NCBI RefSeq assembly: GCF_003669035.1
Contig: NZ_CP033070.1
Span: forward strand, 1,550,001-1,614,000
Direction: 5' to 3'
DNA: 64,000 nt
Source: Chryseobacterium sp. 3008163
GTDB lineage: Bacteria; Bacteroidota; Bacteroidia; Flavobacteriales; Weeksellaceae
The notes under the pieces: generated by a model
Databases searched by the model: none
Told to the model about the DNA's origin: nothing
What the model saw: only the letters and a program-made list of their open reading frames with translations
Position numbers and translations under genes: made by a program
Shown here: piece after piece, positions 26,431 to 34,128 of the stretch
How positions within the stretch are numbered: the stretch's first letter is position 1
How the letters are laid out: each line of letters begins with the position of its first letter

Positions 26431-27873
26431 GTGAAGAAGCTCTTTAACGGTTTAGAAACAGATTATCTGGACGGTTTTCAGTATAAATTTACCCATACAT
26501 GGGAAGCTCCTTCTGGAACGATGGCCAGTGATGAGATGAAACTGAGAATCATCCCGACATCAGAAGGATATTTTGATGCTTTGAGGAATACTTATTTTTA
26601 CAATTATACCGATCATTTAGGGAATGTAAGATTAAGTTACAGCGACAGAGATGGTAATAATGAAGTGACGGGTGATATTGTGGTTAACAATTGTGTCGAT
26701 ACTCCCGACGGACAGTTTTGCAATAATTATATTATCTCGGGCGAAGCAGAAGGGGTTACCAACTACTACCCTTTTGGAATGATCCACAATAATGAGTACA
26801 ATAATTTCGACAATGCATACCAAAACAAATACAATGGGAAGGAGCTGCAGGAGACAGGAATGTATGACTACGGCGCAAGGTTCTATATGCCCGATATTGG
26901 AAGATGGGGAGTCGTTGATCCGCTGGCGGAAATGACACCGCATTTATCTTCTTATCATTATGGCAATAATAATCCTGTGAGATTTACTGATCCGGATGGA
27001 AGACAATCCTGGGATAATCTTACGACCTATAACCCTGGAAGCGCAGTAGCTTCTTTTATGAATAGAAATGGGTTTGGTGATGATTATATGCCGTTGGTAT
27101 TCAGAGATGATGCCGGAATGATGATGACTTCTGCCATTGGAGATGATGGACAAGGCGGGGGCGCTGGATTAACAGCGACAAATGGTAGCATTCGTTCATT
27201 AATGAATTATTTTAATAAAAACGGAATTAATAATGATTCTGTTGATTTTCTATTTGCCAATTATAAAAGAGGAACTGTAAGCTGGTGGACAGATTCTGAT
27301 GGTGCGCAATATGGGCAATTTAATGCTTTAAAACTTTCGCAAGGATTATCTGATAATTGGTATGGACTAGCTGGAAAAGGTAACTGGTTCTATGGAACAG
27401 GCGCAGTTCTAACGGGTTTTGCAGGGATTGTACAATCTCAATCGATGTATACACAAGGATATAGAAGAGGATTATCTGGAAATTATCAATTAACAGGCAG
27501 AAACCTTAGCCAGTTTGGTAAAATGCCGATGACAAGTGCAACTGCACCAATTTCTAAACTCGCAAGAGGTGCAAAAATAGCAGGGCATTTTTCTTTTGGC
27601 TTAGGTGTTATAACTGATGTGGGAGGGATAATGACAGGTAAAGTTTCATTCGGAAAAGCTATTTTAAATACAGGGTTTGGAGTCGCAGGAAACTGGGGAG
27701 GATCAATTGGGGCTTCTCTTAGTACAGTTTATTTCGGAGTAGATAATTTTTACAATGGAGGCTGGCCGCAACTTTTTGATGATGGTAATATGGTTCAGGG
27801 AAAACTTGATGAAGGATTTAATCAGGCAGGACCCTATAGAATTAATGTTTTTGGAGCTCATGAACCCAAATAA
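26431..27873 (+). CDS. Orphan RHS tip 2: core plus hydrophobic toxin domain
   Basis: It is a 480-residue module with the same layout as 24278-25732. The RHS core part is closer to the full-length gene in its middle (GDIVVNNCVDTPDGQFCNNY). The tip shares long stretches with orphan 1 (NSIDFLFANYKRGTVSWWTD-like; SGNYQLTGRNLSQF) and then diverges in its last 150 residues. No convincing start signal is present; GTG at 26431 is the first in-frame option. Same inferred membrane-acting toxin class as orphan 1, low certainty on mechanism. Confidence 0.75.
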   Translation: MKKLFNGLETDYLDGFQYKFTHTWEAPSGTMASDEMKLRIIPTSEGYFDALRNTYFYNYTDHLGNVRLSYSDRDGNNEVTGDIVVNNCVDTPDGQFCNNYIISGEAEGVTNYYPFGMIHNNEYNNFDNAYQNKYNGKELQETGMYDYGARFYMPDIGRWGVVDPLAEMTPHLSSYHYGNNNPVRFTDPDGRQSWDNLTTYNPGSAVASFMNRNGFGDDYMPLVFRDDAGMMMTSAIGDDGQGGGAGLTATNGSIRSLMNYFNKNGINNDSVDFLFANYKRGTVSWWTDSDGAQYGQFNALKLSQGLSDNWYGLAGKGNWFYGTGAVLTGFAGIVQSQSMYTQGYRRGLSGNYQLTGRNLSQFGKMPMTSATAPISKLARGAKIAGHFSFGLGVITDVGGIMTGKVSFGKAILNTGFGVAGNWGGSIGASLSTVYFGVDNFYNGGWPQLFDDGNMVQGKLDEGFNQAGPYRINVFGAHEPK

Positions 27874-27879
27874 ATAATT

Positions 27880-28305
27880 ATGGAAAAAATAAAAAGAGTA
27901 TATTATTATTTATTTTATAAGATTTATAAGTCAATAATATATACTTCTGAAATGTTAGGTGGTGAATTTTGGAGTGATTTTAAAGCTGGAATTGTATTAC
28001 TGACTCTTGAGCTTTGGATTATCGGCTCCTTTTTGAATTATTATTCTATTATTAATAATGAAAAACTAAATATAGACGCAATTAGCCCTATTTTATTAAT
28101 TTTTCTTATTATTTTTTGCATTCTAAATTATTTTTCATTTGTCCATACAAATATTTGGAAAGAATATAATAGAGAATTTGATAAACTGCCAAAAGATATA
28201 AATAAAAAAGGAGGAATAATAGTTTGGTCAATAATTGCTTTTATTATTATTAACTTTTTTGTCTCCGCTTTTTTATTACAAAAATATGTTCTTAAAATGT
28301 ATTAA
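27880..28305 (+). CDS. Membrane immunity candidate for orphan 2
   Basis: A 141-residue protein with three predicted membrane segments (about residues 37-55, 65-85 and 113-132) and a basic cytoplasmic loop with NIWKEYNREFDKLPKDINKK. It is related to the gene at 25736-26262, so the toxin and immunity genes of modules 1 and 2 diverged together. It starts 6 bp after the toxin tip. No family name is recognised. Confidence 0.7.
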   Translation: MEKIKRVYYYLFYKIYKSIIYTSEMLGGEFWSDFKAGIVLLTLELWIIGSFLNYYSIINNEKLNIDAISPILLIFLIIFCILNYFSFVHTNIWKEYNREFDKLPKDINKKGGIIVWSIIAFIIINFFVSAFLLQKYVLKMY

Positions 28306-28393
28306 GGAGCCGATCAAGAATTAGTTGGAGTTGCTATCTTTTTTAGGACAAAAAGTTTATACTTCTTATACTACTAAATTGAAGTAACGTTGA

Positions 28394-28429
28394 AAAATTA
28401 GGGTATTGAAATCTCAATATCCTAATTTT
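28394..28429 (+). terminator. Hairpin at start of orphan module 3
   Basis: A 16-bp stem (AAAATTAGGGTATTGA with TCAATATCCTAATTTT, one G-T pair) and a 4-base loop. It follows the immunity gene at 27880-28305 and abuts the point where RHS core homology resumes. It would stop transcription into module 3, although the T run is short. Confidence 0.55.
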
Positions 28430-29461
28430 ATAAAAGATAAGTACAACGGAAAGGAACTTCAAGAGACCGGAATGCATGATTATGGGGCGAGAATGTATAT
28501 GCCTGATATTGGTAGATGGGGCGTTGTAGATCCACTGGCAGAATCATCGAGAAGATTTACACCTTATCATTACGGAAACAATAATCCTGTAAGATTTATT
28601 GATCCTGATGGAAGACAATCTTGGGATAATCTTACGACCTATAACCCGGGAAGCGCAGTAGCGGACTTTATAAATAAAAATGGATTTGGTGATGATTACT
28701 TACCAATGTTCTACAGAGATGATGCCGGGATGATGATTGTCAACGAAGCCATAGGAAATGATGGCGAAGGTGGAGGAAATAGCGGAAATCCGGGTCCTTC
28801 AACTTGGCAGTCTGTTAAAAACTTCTTCCGAAATCTTTTTGGAGGAAAAAGTAAAAATGCGAATACCTTACCAATAGCTGCGAGTACTACGGGAAGATGG
28901 GTGGTAACTTCTGCTGAATTTATTCCTGAAGGTGTGGAAGCAGCTTTGACTTGGGAGGAAGTTGCAGCTGCTGCAGGTGTACTTGGTAGAGGTCTTTGGG
29001 GAGCGCCATTATTGTTGACGGGAGATAGTGGTTTTGCTCCCAATTCGAAACCTCTTACTATAGATGAACCAATAACAACAACTAGTCAACCACAAACAAT
29101 AACTTTGTATAGAGGTATATCATCAAAAGCAAAAGGTTCAATGTATTTTGAAGCAATGCAAGGAATTGCAATACCAAATGGCTTTAGACAGGTTGCTGCT
29201 ACATGGGGACCTCATAGTGACATGGAATTACATGCTGGAGGAGATAATCTTAGCATTTGGACTAGTTGGACAAGTAATATAAATACTGCAAGAGATTTTG
29301 CTACAGGTACTGCAATTTATACAAACGGGGTTCCTGGAATTATTATGTCTAAAACATTTAGGACAGGACAAGCCACTCCAAACCCTTTTAATCCGGCAGA
29401 ATCAGAGTGGTTAGTGCCAGGAATTACATATGGTGCTAAAGTTCAATATGTTTCACCATGA
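28406..29461 (+). CDS. Orphan RHS tip 3: ADP-ribosyltransferase-like toxin
   Basis: RHS homology begins only at the [20 protein letters not shown] segment (about 28436), so this module carries less core than modules 1 and 2. The nominal start (TTG at 28406) lies inside a terminator-like hairpin and is unlikely to be used. After a variable linker, the last 120 residues have the order of an R-S-E ADP-ribosyltransferase: LYRGISSKA (R near residue 235), [17 protein letters not shown] (S-T/S near 286) and AESEWLVPG (E near 333). Such toxins modify target proteins or nucleic acids with ADP-ribose from NAD. Confident on the fold class by motif, not on the target. Confidence 0.75.
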   Translation: MKSQYPNFIKDKYNGKELQETGMHDYGARMYMPDIGRWGVVDPLAESSRRFTPYHYGNNNPVRFIDPDGRQSWDNLTTYNPGSAVADFINKNGFGDDYLPMFYRDDAGMMIVNEAIGNDGEGGGNSGNPGPSTWQSVKNFFRNLFGGKSKNANTLPIAASTTGRWVVTSAEFIPEGVEAALTWEEVAAAAGVLGRGLWGAPLLLTGDSGFAPNSKPLTIDEPITTTSQPQTITLYRGISSKAKGSMYFEAMQGIAIPNGFRQVAATWGPHSDMELHAGGDNLSIWTSWTSNINTARDFATGTAIYTNGVPGIIMSKTFRTGQATPNPFNPAESEWLVPGITYGAKVQYVSP

Positions 29462-29484
29462 TCAAAATAAAAAAGTAATCTATT

Positions 29485-29835
29485 ATGTTAACATCAGAAA
29501 ATATTTTTAAATTAATTAAAAAAGAAAGAAATTCTCTAGGCAATATTGAAGAATATAAAATTAAAATAAGTCATAGTAATAATTTTAAAAGGGAAAACTT
29601 AATAGGAGTGTATAAGATTAGACAATATACCGCTACAAGGGAGGGTAACAATAAATTATCACAACAAATAAACACTCTAATAGTAGGCTTGGAAAATTAT
29701 TCTAAAGAACAACTAAGATTTGTAAGTATATTAGGTCAAAAATACTATGGAACATTTTATCTAAGTGAAGATTGGGATAAAGTTATCGGGTATTTAGAAA
29801 GTGAAGTTGGTGAGGAAGGAAATATTATAAATTAA
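29485..29835 (+). CDS. Immunity candidate for orphan 3
   Basis: A 116-residue soluble protein, mixed charged, no signal peptide (MLTSENIFKLIKKERNSLGN at the start; SEDWDKVIGYLESEVGEEGN near the end). I recognise no family. The only functional clue is its place 23 bp after the ADP-ribosyltransferase-like tip, where an immunity gene is expected. The high AT content matches the other immunity genes and differs from the RHS core. Confidence 0.55.
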   Translation: MLTSENIFKLIKKERNSLGNIEEYKIKISHSNNFKRENLIGVYKIRQYTATREGNNKLSQQINTLIVGLENYSKEQLRFVSILGQKYYGTFYLSEDWDKVIGYLESEVGEEGNIIN

Positions 29836-29836
29836 T

Positions 29837-29902
29837 ATGGAAGAATTAATTTATGCTAAAATAACAGAGTATGATTCTCAATTAAAAGATTTTGAAATAT
29901 AA
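29837..29902 (+). pseudogene. Fragment of a small gene
   Basis: A 21-codon frame (MEELIYAKITEYDSQLKDFE, then I) starts 1 bp after the previous stop and ends at the seam repeats of module 4. It looks like the cut-off 5' end of a gene, perhaps a second immunity gene truncated when module 4 joined. Confidence 0.35.
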
Positions 29903-29996
29903 TTATAAAAACCCTCGCTACCGCACGATTTTATCTTCGCTACCGCACGATTTTATCGTGTGGCAGATAATAAAAAAACCCTCGCAAATTGCGAGA
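29903..29996 (+). repeat. Palindromic seam repeats before module 4
   Basis: Two direct copies of CGCTACCGCACGATTTTATC lie at 29916-29935 and 29938-29957. The second extends into a 9-bp hairpin, CCGCACGAT/ATCGTGTGG (29943-29963), followed by the small palindrome CTCGCAAATTGCGAG at 29981-29995. A third copy of the unit lies at 31378-31397, after the module, so module 4 is bracketed by these repeats. Confidence 0.7.
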
Positions 29997-30898
29997 TTAC
30001 TTATCAGTATAAGTACAACGGAAAGGAGCTGCAAGAGTCTGGTATGTATGATTACGGCGCAAGATTTTATATGCCCGATATTGGACGATGGGGTGTGGTG
30101 GACGAACTCGCAGAAAAATCAACAAGATTTTCTACTTATACGTATGCTCTTGATAATCCGATCATGTTTGTTGATCCTGATGGTAGAGAAGCGGAAAGAT
30201 GCTGTAGTTGGAATGACGTTAAGGGTTTTGGTAGAGGACTGTGGAGCGGAACTAAAGGTTTAGCAACAGGTTTGGTTCAATCCAATACAGCTTCAGTAAT
30301 GATTAATGCTAAAAAAGAATGGACTAAGGTTTATAATGCATATGAAAAAGGAGGAGCAAAAGCTGCAGGCAATCAATATGTAAATTCTTTGTATGAAACA
30401 AGTGGTGCGAAAGCTTTAGTACAAACAGCTAAAGGCGTAGCAAAAGGAGATATGGAATCTATCGGGTCTGCTGTTGCTCTTGGTGGTGCAGCAATATTAA
30501 CCCATAAAATTGCAGGCTCAAAAGGAACTGCGAATATGAGTGAGCTAACAAACTCTGTCAAAAGCACTGCAGCTGAAATGCACGCTTCTAAAAAGGCGCC
30601 TGCAGCTGTAGTTGGGGCAGAATTGAATGGACAAACATCTATTGGTGTAAGTGGAGCTCCACCGTCTATTGTTGCGCCACAATTAGAAGGAGTAGTAAAT
30701 GAATTAGGAGGCCTTGGAACAAGAACAGCTTCTGGGAATCCAGTTGGATGTTGTGCTGAATTTAATGCCGGAAATAATTTATTATTGAACAATCCTTCAG
30801 CTATTCCATCACAAATTAATTTTACTGATGCAATAAGACCAAGAACAGGCAAGGTTGTTCCAATGTGTGATAATTGTAAAACAACTTTTGGAAAATAA
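29960..30898 (+). CDS. Orphan RHS tip 4: YwqJ-like deaminase toxin
   Basis: The first 14 residues (GTG start) are translated from the seam palindromes; RHS core homology starts at [21 protein letters not shown] 130-residue linker follows. The C-terminal 100 residues have the zinc-deaminase order CCAEFNAGNNLL (Cys-Ala-Glu near residue 265) and PMCDNCKTTFG (C-x2-C near 302), as in YwqJ-like deaminases of polymorphic toxins. These act on nucleic acid bases or nucleotides. There is no shell and no good start, so it is probably a silent reserve module. The paired gene at 30901 supports the toxin reading. Confidence 0.75.
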   Translation: MADNKKTLANCEITYQYKYNGKELQESGMYDYGARFYMPDIGRWGVVDELAEKSTRFSTYTYALDNPIMFVDPDGREAERCCSWNDVKGFGRGLWSGTKGLATGLVQSNTASVMINAKKEWTKVYNAYEKGGAKAAGNQYVNSLYETSGAKALVQTAKGVAKGDMESIGSAVALGGAAILTHKIAGSKGTANMSELTNSVKSTAAEMHASKKAPAAVVGAELNGQTSIGVSGAPPSIVAPQLEGVVNELGGLGTRTASGNPVGCCAEFNAGNNLLLNNPSAIPSQINFTDAIRPRTGKVVPMCDNCKTTFGK

Positions 30899-30900
30899 AA

Positions 30901-31362
30901 ATGATTATGTATACAGAAATAGAACAGCAAACTTTAGATATTGATTGGTTTTTTACAGATGAAAATCATATAGGTTTTGTAGCATCTGGAGCAGGTAAAT
31001 TGCCTGAAACAGTAGCTCAATCATCAGAAAACAATGAAAAATTAATATCTTATTTTAGAGATTTACCTGAAATATCAGATGTGGTAATTAATCCTGAATT
31101 AGATTCTTTGTTAGTTAAAATATTTGGAAGTGGTGCTGATGAAAGATATTTACAAGATTTTGTATCTATGACAAAAAAAGGCTTATATTCTTTTGATAAA
31201 ACTAACCTGAATAATTTTCTTGATTATGATTATCATTTAGTAGCAAGTCCTATGAAACCTTTAACTCTAAAAGATTTATCTCAAAATATATTAGATATTC
31301 TTATAAAGACTAAATATCCAGATAATATTAATAGTGCTATAGACATTAGTAGAATAGAATAA
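30901..31362 (+). CDS. Immunity candidate for deaminase module
   Basis: A 153-residue acidic soluble protein. Its start (DIDWFFTDENHIGFVASGAG) resembles a kind of small protein I recall next to Bacteroidota toxin genes (DWFxxD...GxxAxFxSgG), but I cannot name the family. It starts 2 bp after the deaminase tip (ATG at 30901, with a second ATG two codons on). It is followed by the last seam repeat and a strong terminator, so it closes the island. Confidence 0.6.
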   Translation: MIMYTEIEQQTLDIDWFFTDENHIGFVASGAGKLPETVAQSSENNEKLISYFRDLPEISDVVINPELDSLLVKIFGSGADERYLQDFVSMTKKGLYSFDKTNLNNFLDYDYHLVASPMKPLTLKDLSQNILDILIKTKYPDNINSAIDISRIE

Positions 31363-31376
31363 TAATTAAATCTCCC

Positions 31377-31451
31377 TCGCTCCCGCACGATTTTATCGTG
31401 TGGCGGATAAATAAAAACCTCGCAATTTGGTAATGTATCAGAGTTAGTGAT
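31377..31451 (+). repeat. Seam repeats after module 4
   Basis: CGCTCCCGCACGATTTTATC (31378-31397), with its CGTGTGGCGG hairpin arm, is followed by ATGTATCAGAGTTAGTGAT (31433-31451), the unit also found at 24141, 26295 and 31588. Both seam types meet here. Confidence 0.7.
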
Positions 31452-31510
31452 GACAATTTTTAGAAATTTAAATCATTGAATTTCAACACCAATTAAAAAT
31501 AAAATAATCA

Positions 31511-31550
31511 AAACAAGAGTAGGCATTCCCTACTCTTGTTTATTTTTGGT
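31511..31550 (+). terminator. Rho-independent terminator ending the RHS island
   Basis: A 13-bp perfect stem (AAACAAGAGTAGG/CCTACTCTTGTTT) with a 5-base loop, then TATTTTT. It is the strongest terminator in the island and marks the end of the RHS transcription unit. Confidence 0.85.
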
Positions 31551-31567
31551 GATAAAAACAGATCTAA

Positions 31568-32014
31568 ATGACTGAAGATCATTCCTCATGTATCAGAGTT
31601 AGTGATACAGGAATTTGCAAAAATTGTTATTCAAAAAACATTATTAAAAACGGAACTACAAAAACTAAAAAACAACAATACATTTGTAAGAGCTGCAATA
31701 AAAGATTTATAGAGTTTTATAGTTATAAGGCTTATTATAAGAATATCAATTCACAAATAATTCAACTGACAAAAGAAGGTTTAGGAATCAGAAGTACAGC
31801 CAGAGTTTTAAACATTTCTACCACAACTTTACTTAGAAGAATTACTAAGATTGCAGATAATATAAATCAACCTACCATTTGTAAGTATCAATCTTATGAG
31901 CTCGATGAAATGAGATTTTTCATCAGAAAAAAATCAAACCCGCAATGGTTGGTTTATGCTATTGATAAAAAAAGTAAGGCGACTATATACAATTTTATAC
32001 CATTGTCCTTCTGA
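31568..32014 (+). mobile_element. Truncated IS1-family transposase
   Basis: The 148 residues cover the N-terminal half of an IS1-type transposase: a zinc finger (CKNCYSKNIIKNG, YICKSCNKRF), a helix-turn-helix (GLGIRSTARVLNISTTTLLR) and the start of the catalytic part (YELDEMRFFI; NPQWLVYAIDKKSKA). After that the sequence turns to unrelated DNA, so the catalytic core is lost and the element is dead. Its first codons contain the seam unit ATGTATCAGAGTTAGTGAT (31588-31606), suggesting that the 5' end was replaced during seam formation. Terminal inverted repeats could not be identified. Confidence 0.75.
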
Positions 32015-32040
32015 CGAAGGAAGTATCTCATATATAGCTT

Positions 32041-32079
32041 AGATTCTTCATTTCACTGCGTTACATTCAGAATGACAGA
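32041..32079 (+). repeat. Dispersed short repeat, diverged copy
   Basis: AGATTCTTCATTTCACTGCG, then TTACATTCAGAATGACAGAG. It shares the TTC..CT.CG..CA..ATGACAG frame with the copies at 14808 and 14916. Confidence 0.5.
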
Positions 32080-32346
32080 GTCATAATAATAAAGATTGCA
32101 GGATTAGTGTAAAATTGTATATAATTATCTTTTGTAATATAATCGAAGTTCAAACCAAGAATTTCATTCAATATAATTAAAGCTTTATTTTTACCTCTCT
32201 TCAAATAAGAATTATAACGCCTAATTTTTCATATCAATTTATTTTGGAAATGCGTTAAAAGTGCTTTATTAAGGAATTATTAAATTTAATTTGGCTCAAA
32301 ATAAAAATAAAAGACAAATATTTATTATAAAAGTTTTGCATAAAAC

Positions 32347-32377
32347 TTGTCTGTCTAAAAAATTATTCGTTATTTTG
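32347..32377 (+). promoter_or_regulatory. Probable rpmB promoter
   Basis: TTG at 32347-32349 and TTATTTTG at 32370-32377 (one mismatch to TAnnTTTG) have the usual 20-bp spacing. They lie about 37 bp ahead of the rpmB start. Confidence 0.5.
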
Positions 32378-32413
32378 CAACCTCAAATATTATACAAATA
32401 AGAACATCGAGAT

Positions 32414-32656
32414 ATGTCAAGAATTTGCCAGATAACAGGAAAGCGTGCAATGGTTGGTAACAACGTTTCCCACGCTAATAACAAAACGAAGCGTCGTTTT
32501 GAAATTAACTTATTGGAAAAGAAATTTTACCTTCCAGAGCAAGACAAGCACGTTACGCTAAAAGTTTCAGCTCATGGATTGAGAATCATTAACAAGATTG
32601 GAATCGAAGAAGCTATCGAAAGAGGCATCAGAGAAGGATTGATTAAAAAGAACTAA
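32414..32656 (+). CDS. rpmB: 50S ribosomal protein L28
   Basis: The 80-residue protein has the L28 pattern: [31 protein letters not shown] near the N terminus and a basic C terminus. It is a component of the large ribosomal subunit. It is first in the run rpmB-rpmG-DUF4295, 3 bp ahead of rpmG. Confidence 0.97.
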   Translation: MSRICQITGKRAMVGNNVSHANNKTKRRFEINLLEKKFYLPEQDKHVTLKVSAHGLRIINKIGIEEAIERGIREGLIKKN

Positions 32657-32659
32657 ATC

Positions 32660-32842
32660 ATGGCAAAAAAAGGAAATAGAGTTCAAGTAATTCTTGAATG
32701 TACAGAGCACAAAGAAAGTGGTATGCCAGGAATGTCTAGATACATTTCTACAAAAAATAAAAAGAACACTACAGAAAGATTGGAATTGAAAAAATACAAT
32801 CCTGTTCTTAAGAGATCTACCCTTCACAAAGAAATCAAGTAA
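32660..32842 (+). CDS. rpmG: 50S ribosomal protein L33
   Basis: The 60-residue basic protein has the L33 pattern ([40 protein letters not shown]). The CxxC zinc-ribbon pairs found in some L33 forms are missing (only one cysteine), so this is the zinc-free type. Cotranscribed with rpmB. Confidence 0.97.
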   Translation: MAKKGNRVQVILECTEHKESGMPGMSRYISTKNKKNTTERLELKKYNPVLKRSTLHKEIK

Positions 32843-32861
32843 TTTATAAATATAATTTACC

Positions 32862-33014
32862 ATGGCAAAGAAAGTAGTAGCAACCCTACAAAGCGGACAG
32901 TCAAAAAAAATGACTAAAGTTGTGAAAATGGTGAAGTCTTCTAAATCAGAAGCTTACGTTTTCGAAGAAAAAGTAATGAATGCAGACGAAGTTGATGCTT
33001 ATTTGAAAAAATAA
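32862..33014 (+). CDS. DUF4295 family small basic protein
   Basis: A 50-residue protein (MAKKVVATLQSGQSKKMTKV at the start, ending MNADEVDAYLKK) of the DUF4295 family that follows rpmG in Bacteroidota. Size, charge and position suggest a ribosome-associated protein, but the function is not known to me. It starts 19 bp after rpmG, with a terminator after its stop. Confidence 0.85.
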   Translation: MAKKVVATLQSGQSKKMTKVVKMVKSSKSEAYVFEEKVMNADEVDAYLKK

Positions 33015-33036
33015 TCAGTTACTTTATTTACAATAC

Positions 33037-33067
33037 AAAAACTACTCATATTTTGGGTAGTTTTTTT
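33037..33067 (+). terminator. Terminator after rpmB-rpmG-DUF4295
   Basis: An 8-bp stem, AAAACTAC/GTAGTTTT, extended by two weaker pairs, followed by a T-rich run. The ftsY promoter element starts directly behind it. Confidence 0.75.
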
Positions 33068-33069
33068 GT

Positions 33070-33077
33070 TATCTTTG
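33070..33077 (+). promoter_or_regulatory. ftsY -7 promoter element
   Basis: TATCTTTG matches TAnnTTTG exactly and lies 43 bp before the ATG at 33121. This supports 33121 rather than a downstream ATG as the gene start. Confidence 0.55.
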
Positions 33078-33120
33078 TTTGTACAAGACAAAGTAAGCTT
33101 ATAAAAATCAAAATTCTAAG

Positions 33121-34073
33121 ATGAGTTGGTTTAAAAATATTTTTAAAAAGAAGAAAAAGAAACTTTAGATAAAGGTTTAGAAAAATCTAATCAGGGGTTC
33201 TTTGAAAAAATGACTAAAGCCGTAGTCGGCAAAAGCAAAGTAGATGACGAGGTACTTGATGATCTTGAAGAAATACTTATCGCTTCCGATGTAGGTGCGT
33301 CTACCACCATCAAAATCATCCAGAGAATAGAAGAACGTATCGCAAGAGACAAGTACGTCAATACAAGCGAATTGGATCGTATTCTTCGTGAGGAAATCTC
33401 AGGATTGCTTCTAGAAAATCCACAGGCAAATACCGGAAACATCGACACTTCAAAAAAACCTTATGTCATCATGGTTGTCGGGGTAAATGGTGTAGGAAAA
33501 ACCACAACAATCGGTAAATTAGCCCATCAGTTTAAAGCTGACGGAAAAAAAGTAATTTTGGGTGCAGGAGACACCTTCCGTGCTGCGGCCGTAGATCAGC
33601 TTACGATTTGGAGTGAAAGAGCCGGAGTAACCATTGTAAAGCAGGAAATGGGTTCAGACCCGGCGTCTGTTGCTTTTGATACCGTACAAAGTGCAGTTGC
33701 TCAAGATGCAGACGTGGTAATCATTGATACCGCAGGAAGACTTCACAATAAAATCAATTTGATGAATGAGCTTTCTAAAATCAAAAGAGTAATGCAGAAA
33801 GTAATTCCTGACGCTCCACATGAGATTTTATTAGTATTAGATGGTTCTACAGGTCAGAACGCCTTTGAGCAGGCAAAACAGTTTACTGCTGCAACTGAAG
33901 TCAATGCTTTGGCAGTAACGAAATTAGACGGAACGGCAAAAGGAGGTGTAGTAATCGGAATTTCTGATCAGTTTCAGATTCCTGTGAAATACATTGGTGT
34001 TGGCGAAAAAATGCAGGACCTTCAATTATTTAATGGTACAGAGTTTGTAGATTCATTTTTCAAGAAGAGATAA
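33121..34073 (+). CDS. ftsY: Signal recognition particle receptor FtsY, one-base frameshift near start
   Basis: FtsY is the SRP receptor GTPase that docks ribosome-SRP complexes at the membrane. The G domain is complete: GVNGVGKTTTIGKLA (P loop), DTAGRLHNK and TKLDGTAKGG, preceded by the NG-type helical domain. As sequenced, the frame from ATG 33121 (MSWFKNIFKKKKKK) stops after 15 codons. One extra A in the A5 run at 33154-33158 gives KKKETLDKGLEKSNQGFFEK and joins the main frame, for a 317-residue protein, the usual short Bacteroidota length. Because ftsY is normally essential, the gap is most likely a sequencing error. A downstream start at 33210 would cut the N-terminal membrane-binding helix. 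Confidence 0.9.
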
Positions 34074-34128
34074 TTTAATATCTTTTGAATAATAAACACA
34101 CTTACTAACATTAAAAAAAATTAAAACT

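Larger units (their letters stand above)
32015..32413. other. Non-coding gap between IS1 remnant and rpmB
   Basis: It holds a diverged copy of the dispersed repeat (32041-32079) and a minus-strand frame near 32065-32225 without a start that reads like protein (RRYNSYLKRGKNKALIILNE). That frame may be a decayed gene. The rpmB promoter region follows. Nothing else is supported. Confidence 0.4.

Noticed and set aside
15503..31550. Prophage or integrative element carrying the toxin island
   Set aside because: No integrase, phage structural gene, relaxase or tRNA attachment site is present; only a dead IS1 fragment lies at the right end.
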